38,352 nucleotides of DNA. It comes from JALYRV01 sp035512575. GTDB lineage: Bacteria; Acidobacteriota; Vicinamibacteria; Vicinamibacterales; SCN-69-37. The DNA is taken from assembly GCA_035512575.1 (NCBI GenBank), contig DATKDT010000153.1, positions 1-38,352 of the forward strand, written 5' to 3'. Below, one piece after another: positions 30,495 through 38,352 of this stretch. Both the position numbers and the translations under genes were made by a program. Position 1 is the stretch's first letter. The number at the start of each line of letters is the position of its first letter. The notes beneath the pieces are model-generated. The model was not told where the DNA came from and did not search any database. It saw only the letters and a program-made list of their open reading frames with translations.

Positions 30495-32291
30495 TCACGC
30501 CGTCACCGCCGCGGGCTTCTCCAGCGCGACGATCTCGTCGGTAATCGATCTTGCGTCGATCGGCAGGCCGTTGTAATGCAGCACGCTGCGGTACTTCGCG
30601 GCGAGCTCGGCGGGCAGATCGATCTTCAGCAGCGACTGCATCTGCGAGTCGCGGTTCTGCTCGACGACGTAGATGCGGTCGTAGCGGCGGATGAACGCTT
30701 CGACGTCGGCGCCGAACGGATACGCACGCAGCCGCATGTAGGCGGTCCTGAGGCCGGTTTCGCGCTCGAGCTGGTCGCGCGACTCCTCCACCGCGTGATG
30801 CGACGTGCCATAGGCGATGATGCCGATCTCGGCGCCCGGCGCGTCCTGCACGACCGGCCCGGGCACGAGCGTCTTCGCGGTCTCGAACTTCCGGTTGAGC
30901 CGATCGAGGTTCGTCACGTAGTCGTCGGGACGCTCGCTGTACTGGCCGCGCGCGTTGTGGCCCGACCCGCGCGTGAAGTACGACGGCATGCCCGAGGCCG
31001 GCAGCGTCCGCCAGGGAATGCCGTCGCCGTCGACGTCCTCGTACCGGCCCCACTCGCCCATGCGCGTGAGCGCCGCCTGATCGAGCACCTTGCCGCGGTC
31101 GATCGCCGCGTCGGGATAGTCGAACGGCTTCGCCATCCACGTGTTCATGCCGAGATCGAGATCGCTCATCACAAAGACGAGCGTTTGCAGCCGCTCCGAC
31201 AGATCGAACGCCTCCATCGACATCGTGTAGCACTCTTCGATGGACGCGGGCAGCAGCAGTGGATGGCGCGTGTCGCCGTGCGAGTTGACGGCCGCGAACA
31301 GGATGTCGCCCTGCGCCGTGCGCGTGGGCAGGCCCGTTGAGGGACCGACGCGCTGGATGTCGAACACCACACCGGGAATCTCGGCGTAGTACGCCAGGCC
31401 GGCGAACTCCGACATCAGCGAGATGCCCGGGCCCGACGTCGACGTCATCGCGCGGGCGCCCGCCCACGTGGCGCCGAGCACCATGCCGAGCGCGGCGATC
31501 TCGTCCTCGGCCTGCACGATGGCGAACGTCGCCTTGCCCGTGGCCTTGTCCATGCGGTACTGGCGCATGTAACCGATGAGCGACTCGGGCAGCGATGACG
31601 ACGGGGTGATCGGATACCAGGCGACGACGGTGACGCCGGCCATCATGCAGCCGAGCGCGGCGGCCTGATTGCCTTCGACAAGGATCACATCTTCCGTCCG
31701 CTCCATCCGCTCGATCTTGTACGGATCGCGTTTCTGCAGGTGCTCGGCGGCGTAGTCGCGCCCGCCCTTCAGCGCGTTGACGTTCAGCTCGACAGCTCTA
31801 GGTTTCCTTCCCATCTGCTTGCCGAGCGCCTTCTCCATCTCGCCCAGATCGATGTCGAGCAGGTGCGAGAGCACGCCGTCGTAGATCATGTTCTTGACGA
31901 GGCGGCGCAGCTTCGCTTCCGGACACACGGCCGCCACGATCTTGTCGAACGGCACCGGATAGAACGTCACATCGTCGCGCAGCGTGTCGAGGCCGAGCGG
32001 GGCGTCGTAGAGCACGGCCGTGCCGGGCGACAGCGACAGGACGTCTTCCTTCGCCGTCTCGGCGTTCATCGCGACGAGGAAGTCGATTTCCTTCTTGCGC
32101 GCGATGTAGCCGCGGTGGTTCGCGCGGATGGTGAACCAGGTCGGCAGGCCGGCGATGTTCGACGGGAAGAGGTTCTTGCCCGACACGGGCACGCCCATCT
32201 GGAACAGCGCGCGCAGCAGGACGAGGTTGGCGGTCTGGCTGCCCGATCCGTTGACCGTGGCGACCTGGATGGTGAAGTCGTTGACGACCAC
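30495..32291 (-). CDS. korA: 2-oxoglutarate:ferredoxin oxidoreductase, fused gamma-alpha subunit
   Basis: 598 aa. Residues ~1-185 are the gamma (CoA-related) domain (VATVNGSGSQTANLVLLRALFQ). From ~200 comes the alpha pyrimidine-binding domain (GNQAAALGCMMAGVTVVAWY, PITPSSSLPE, AEDEIAALGMVLGA, TSTSGPGISLM), and the rest is the transketolase C-terminal-like domain (IIAYGTSHHAVEE, RLRAYPFG, VEQNRDSQMQSLL). There is no ferredoxin domain, so this is the two-subunit form as in mycobacterial KorAB. The start is GTG at 32291, 9 bp after the sucD stop, with no clear Shine-Dalgarno. Confidence 0.93.
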   Translation of the reverse strand: MVVNDFTIQVATVNGSGSQTANLVLLRALFQMGVPVSGKNLFPSNIAGLPTWFTIRANHRGYIARKKEIDFLVAMNAETAKEDVLSLSPGTAVLYDAPLGLDTLRDDVTFYPVPFDKIVAAVCPEAKLRRLVKNMIYDGVLSHLLDIDLGEMEKALGKQMGRKPRAVELNVNALKGGRDYAAEHLQKRDPYKIERMERTEDVILVEGNQAAALGCMMAGVTVVAWYPITPSSSLPESLIGYMRQYRMDKATGKATFAIVQAEDEIAALGMVLGATWAGARAMTSTSGPGISLMSEFAGLAYYAEIPGVVFDIQRVGPSTGLPTRTAQGDILFAAVNSHGDTRHPLLLPASIEECYTMSMEAFDLSERLQTLVFVMSDLDLGMNTWMAKPFDYPDAAIDRGKVLDQAALTRMGEWGRYEDVDGDGIPWRTLPASGMPSYFTRGSGHNARGQYSERPDDYVTNLDRLNRKFETAKTLVPGPVVQDAPGAEIGIIAYGTSHHAVEESRDQLERETGLRTAYMRLRAYPFGADVEAFIRRYDRIYVVEQNRDSQMQSLLKIDLPAELAAKYRSVLHYNGLPIDARSITDEIVALEKPAAVTA

Positions 32292-32300
32292 GTCTTTATT

Positions 32301-33182
32301 CTAACGTGTGCCGCCGAGCGCGGCGGTCACGGCCGAGCCGATGTCGGCCGGACTCTTCACGACGGACACGCCGGCCGCCGTCAGCGCCTTCATCTTCTCG
32401 TCGGCCGTGCCCTTCCCGCCCGAGATGATCGCGCCCGCATGGCCCATGCGCCGCCCGGGCGGGGCCGTCTGGCCGGCAATGAAGCCGACGACAGGCTTGG
32501 TGAAGCCGGCCTTGATCCAGTCGGCCGCTTCTTCCTCGGCGCTGCCGCCGATCTCGCCAATCATCACGACGGCTTCCGTGTCGCCGTCCTTGCCGAACAG
32601 GTCGAGCGCGTCGATGAACGACGTGCCGATGAGCGGGTCGCCGCCGATGCCGATGCAGGTGGTCTGGCCAAGCCCGAGCAGCGTCAGCTGATGGATCGCC
32701 TCGTAGGTCAGCGTGCCGCTCTTGGACACAATGCCGACGCGGCCTTCCTTGCAGATGTGCCCGGGGATGATGCCGGCCTTGCCCTTGCCCGCCGAGATGA
32801 TGCCGGGACAGTTCGGGCCGATCAGCCGCGTGCCGGGATGCGACTCGAGGAAGGCCATCGCCTTCAGCATGTCGACGACCGGAATGCCTTCGGTGATGGC
32901 GACGACGAGCGCGAGACCGCTGTCGGCCGCCTCCATGATCGCGTCGGCCGCGCCGGGCGGAGGGACGAAGATGACCGACGCGTTCGCGCCCGTCTCGCGC
33001 ACGGCGTCGGCCACGGTGTCGAACACCGGCCAGCCCTCATGCGTGGTGCCGCCCTTGCCGGGCGTGACGCCGCCGACGACGTTGGTGTGGTAGGCGGCGG
33101 CCTGCTTCGCGTGGAACGTGCCCTCGCGGCCGGTCAGGCCCTGGACGAGCAGTCGTGTGTTGTTATCTAAGAGTACGGCCAT
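32301..33182 (-). CDS. sucD: Succinyl-CoA synthetase, alpha subunit
   Basis: 293 aa. With SucC it interconverts succinyl-CoA and succinate with substrate-level phosphorylation. It has the CoA-binding Rossmann N-terminus (LVQGLTGREGTFHAKQ, GGVTPGKGG), the active-site region IGPNCPGIISAG, and the phospho-histidine in GRRMGHAGAIISGGKGTA. GIGGDPLIGTSFIDAL is also diagnostic. It sits 9 bp after sucC and 9 bp before korA, giving a tight operon. Confidence 0.97.
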   Translation of the reverse strand: MAVLLDNNTRLLVQGLTGREGTFHAKQAAAYHTNVVGGVTPGKGGTTHEGWPVFDTVADAVRETGANASVIFVPPPGAADAIMEAADSGLALVVAITEGIPVVDMLKAMAFLESHPGTRLIGPNCPGIISAGKGKAGIIPGHICKEGRVGIVSKSGTLTYEAIHQLTLLGLGQTTCIGIGGDPLIGTSFIDALDLFGKDGDTEAVVMIGEIGGSAEEEAADWIKAGFTKPVVGFIAGQTAPPGRRMGHAGAIISGGKGTADEKMKALTAAGVSVVKSPADIGSAVTAALGGTR

Positions 33183-33191
33183 GGAAAAGAT

Positions 33192-34350
<1,159 letters not shown>

Positions 34351-34355
<5 letters not shown>

Positions 34356-34379
34356 AAAGCGCTGAGTCTACAGTACAAT
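34351..34379 (+). promoter_or_regulatory. Promoter candidate for sdhCAB
   Basis: A -35-like TTCATA (34351-34356), 17-bp spacer and a good -10 TACAAT (34374-34379). The predicted start near 34386 leaves a short leader holding GGAG, 6 nt before the sdhC ATG at 34402. The -35 overlaps the sucC start codon on the other strand, so the two operons share this region. Confidence 0.5.
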
Positions 34380-34401
34380 TAATCGTTTGTCGGAGCACCC
34401 G

Positions 34402-35052
34402 ATGTCCTCATCTTCGGTTGGCACGAAGGTCCTGATCGCCTTTACCGGCCTTGCGCTCTTTGGTTTCCTCATCGTCCACCTGGCGGGCAACCTGCTGCTG
34501 CTGTCGGGGCCCGAGGCGTTCAACGCCTATTCGCACAAGCTGCTCTCGAATCCGCTGATCTATCTCGCCGAGGCCGGGCTGGCGGCGATCTTCCTCGTGC
34601 ACGTCTGGAAGACGGGGCGCAACTTCGGCCGGAACCGCGCGGCCCGTCCTTCGCGCTACGACGTGAAGCGGCCGGCCGGGCACACGAGCCGGAAGACGAT
34701 GTCGTCGACGACGATGATCCTGAGCGGCACGACGATTCTGGTGTTCCTGATCCTGCACCTCAAGACGTTCAAGTTCGGCACGTGGTACGACTCGGCCGAG
34801 CCGGGCGTGCGCGACCTCTATCGCCTGACGATCGAGGTGTTTCACCAGCCCGGCTACGTGATCTGGTACGTCATTGCCATGGTGCTGGTCGGCATGCACC
34901 TGCGCCATGGCATCACGAGCGCGCTGCAGTCGCTCGGCGCCATCCCGGCCGGCATGACGCGCACGGTGCTCGCCGCCGGCGCCATCGTCGCCGCGCTCAT
35001 CGCCGGCGGCTTCGCCATGATTCCGATATGGGTGTATCTCTTTACGCAGTAG
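34402..35052 (+). CDS. sdhC: Succinate dehydrogenase cytochrome b558 subunit
   Basis: 216 aa with five membrane helices (roughly 8-34, 52-70, 104-122, 150-172 and 190-212). This is the single-polypeptide, di-heme anchor found in Bacillus- and Wolinella-type complexes. Candidate heme ligands are H26, H67, H119 and H166/H169, and SYxHKLLSNP-like wording is present. The ATG at 34402 is preferred over the in-frame TTG at 34387 because GGAG lies at good spacing. It is followed directly, from the base after its stop, by repeat copy C and then sdhA. Confidence 0.93.
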   Translation: MSSSSVGTKVLIAFTGLALFGFLIVHLAGNLLLLSGPEAFNAYSHKLLSNPLIYLAEAGLAAIFLVHVWKTGRNFGRNRAARPSRYDVKRPAGHTSRKTMSSTTMILSGTTILVFLILHLKTFKFGTWYDSAEPGVRDLYRLTIEVFHQPGYVIWYVIAMVLVGMHLRHGITSALQSLGAIPAGMTRTVLAAGAIVAALIAGGFAMIPIWVYLFTQ

Positions 35053-35206
35053 GTAACCGGTTGTCGGGGATCGGTTGTCGGTTACCGGTAACCGGTTGTC
35101 GGTGCGAGCCGGACGGGACAACGCCCGTCCGGCTGGAGTATTCAGGCGCGCGAGCGTTGTCTCGCGCGCCTCACACCGACAACCGACAACCGGCTACCGG
35201 CAACCG
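35053..35206 (+). repeat. Twin-hairpin repeat family 1, copy C (complete)
   Basis: It fills the sdhC-sdhA gap. Left flank: GTAACCGGTTGTCGG units (35053-35067 and 35088-35102, plus a partial unit). Outer stem 35093-35104 with 35174-35185 (12 bp). Inside are hairpin 35107-35134 (11-bp stem, loop ACAACG) and hairpin 35145-35170 (10-bp stem, loop CGTTGT). The two loops are exact reverse complements. Tandem ACCGACAAC-like units continue on the right to ~35206, ten bases before the sdhA ATG. Confidence 0.85.
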
Positions 35207-35215
35207 ATCAGAGTC

Positions 35216-37125
<1,910 letters not shown>

Positions 37126-37129
<4 letters not shown>

Positions 37130-37890
37130 GCGCGGCGGGCAGGACCATCACCGTCCATCTGAAGGTGTGGCGCCAGCCGGGCCCGCAGGCAGCCGGGCGT
37201 TTCGAGCAGTACACCGCGGACGGCATCTCCACCGACATGTCGTTCCTCGACATGCTCGACGTCGTCAACGAGCGGCTGATTGCGAAAGGCGAAGAGCCGA
37301 TCGCGTTCGACTCGGACTGCCGCGAGGGCATCTGCGGCACGTGCGGCTTCATGATCAACGGCCTCGCGCACGGGCCGGTGCGCGCGACGACGGTGTGCCA
37401 GCTGCACATGCGGAGTTTCGCGGACGGCGAGACGCTGGTGCTCGAGCCGTGGCGCGCGAAGGGCTTCCCGCTCGTCCGCGACCTCGTGGTCGACCGCGGC
37501 GCGTTCGACCGGATCATCCAGGCGGGCGGGTACGTATCGATGAATGTCGGCGGCGCGCCCGACGGCAACGCGATTCCGATTCCGAGGCCGGTGGCCGAAG
37601 CCGCGTTCGAGTCGGCGCAGTGCATCGGGTGCGGCGCCTGCGTGGCGGCGTGCAAGAACGCGTCGGCCGCGCTCTTCACGTCGGCCAAGATCACGCAGCT
37701 CGCGATTCTGCCCCAGGGCGACGTCGAGCGCCTGGCGCGCGTCCTCGGCATGGTGGCGCGCCACGACGCCGAAGGCTTCGGCAGCTGCTCGAACGAAGGC
37801 GAGTGCGAAGCGGTGTGCCCGAAGGAGATCTCGCTGCAGAACATCGCGAAGATGAACCGCGAGTACATGCGTGCGTCGCTGAAGCGTTAG
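37126..37890 (+). CDS. sdhB: Succinate dehydrogenase iron-sulfur subunit
   Basis: 254 aa from a GTG that overlaps the sdhA stop by 4 nt, with GAGGAG about 8 nt upstream. It passes electrons from FAD to the membrane hemes and quinone. The [2Fe-2S] cysteines are C65, C70, C73 and C91 (DCREGICGTCGF, TTVCQ). The C-terminal ferredoxin part has CIGCGACVAACKN and CSNEGECEAVCP for the 4Fe-4S and 3Fe-4S clusters. Its stop overlaps that of the convergent gene on minus. Confidence 0.97.
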
Positions 37891-38352
37891 CCGGCCTTCA
37901 TGCGTCGCCGCGGCAGGAAACGCCCGGTCCGCTGCGTGTACACGAGGTAACTGTCGCCGAAGCGGGCGACGAGATGCTCTTCCTCGACGCGCGTGCGGAT
38001 AATCAGCAGCCCGAAGACCACCGCGCCGGCTGCCAGCAGGAACCAGTTCGCGGCCATGAGCGACACGCCGAGCGTGAGCAGCGCCGCCGAGTCATACAGC
38101 GGATGCCGGACCCGGCGATAAGGGCCGCGCAGCACCAGCGTGTGTTCGCGGCGGGTCACGACCGTGTCCGTGAGGTTCGGCCCAAGAGAACGGAAGGTCC
38201 ACACCAGGAGCGCGGCGCCTGCCGCGGCAAGGACCGCGCCCGTCCAGCGCGTCCAGCCTGGCAGCGGCATTGCCGACCATGCCATCCATGCCGGGTTCAG
38301 CATCCAGGCGATCAACCCGAACCAGAAGAGCGCGCCAGCCGGACGCAGCGTC
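37887..38352 (-). CDS. Isoprenylcysteine carboxyl methyltransferase-like membrane protein (5' end cut)
   Basis: About 155 residues are visible; the frame remains open to the right edge, so the N-terminus is missing. There are membrane segments, then LRGPYRRVRHPLYDSAALLTL and EEEHLVARFGDSYLVYTQRT with a closing GRFLPRRR. The GPYxxVRHPxY and EExxLxxxFGxxYxxYxxxxxRFxP patterns are the SAM- and substrate-site hallmarks of the ICMT/phospholipid-methyltransferase superfamily. In bacteria these enzymes methylate lipids, or their substrates are unknown. An internal TTG (38315) or ATG could be a start, but coding likely continues past the window. Confidence 0.82.
   Translation of the reverse strand, partial: TLRPAGALFWFGLIAWMLNPAWMAWSAMPLPGWTRWTGAVLAAAGAALLVWTFRSLGPNLTDTVVTRREHTLVLRGPYRRVRHPLYDSAALLTLGVSLMAANWFLLAAGAVVFGLLIIRTRVEEEHLVARFGDSYLVYTQRTGRFLPRRRMKAG

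Overview
This is a GC-rich (roughly two-thirds G+C by eye) chromosomal window. An FtsX/MacB-type 'orphan' permease without a partner ATPase, an Oar-like TonB-dependent receptor with a carboxypeptidase-regulatory N-terminus, a SpoIIE-type phosphatase and many soluble hybrid histidine kinases together point to an Acidobacteriota genome, most likely a Vicinamibacteria-type lineage. That assignment is inference from gene content; no rRNA is present. Coding density is very high, with several 1-4 nt start/stop overlaps. Longer gaps are rare, and most of them hold palindromic repeat elements.

Layout. 1-4974 (minus): purA, an orphan permease, then a succinate dehydrogenase membrane anchor coupled to an sdhA that runs off the left edge (mycobacterial Sdh1 type). 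5017-9506 (plus): hutH, hutU and a degenerate P-loop ATPase, the last two translationally coupled. 9503-12693 (minus): a membrane SpoIIE phosphatase coupled to rnc, whose product carries an N-terminal DUF2007 domain. 12731-13882 (plus): a cystathionine gamma-synthase-family enzyme, then a 270-bp gap with two large palindromes. 14154-18396: cutA (minus), then ftsB-like and Oar-like receptor genes (plus), then a speD remnant. 18408-21708: a Crp/Fnr regulator, a histidine kinase, a secreted DUF6263-like protein and a lone receiver. 21714-22941: a terminator, initiator tRNA-Met, a HIRAN-like protein and a sirtuin with a repeat-derived insertion in its zinc ribbon. 22961-27321: a hybrid kinase with a small DUF7662-like gene, and a second coiled-coil kinase. 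27325-29217: dcd, ndk, a small acidic protein and speD, with two copies of a twin-hairpin repeat. 29253-37890: a TCA-cycle divergon, sucC-sucD-korA-korB on minus and sdhC-sdhA-sdhB on plus. The right edge holds a partial isoprenylcysteine-methyltransferase-like gene.

How the genes work together. KorAB (2-oxoglutarate to succinyl-CoA with ferredoxin), SucCD (succinyl-CoA to succinate) and SdhCAB (succinate to fumarate) give three consecutive TCA steps from one divergent locus. A second, Sdh1-type complex lies at the other end of the window. HutH and HutU feed histidine carbon toward glutamate.

The least explained structure is intergenic. One family of elements is built from tandem ~10-mers around two hairpins whose loops are complementary (ACAA-type against TTGT-type). 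There are two full copies, each lying inside a gene pair immediately after a stop codon, and one half copy. A second, unrelated palindromic family has two copies whose arms differ in sequence yet still pair. A third long palindrome and an in-gene hairpin insertion complete the picture of a genome populated by small palindromic repeats.
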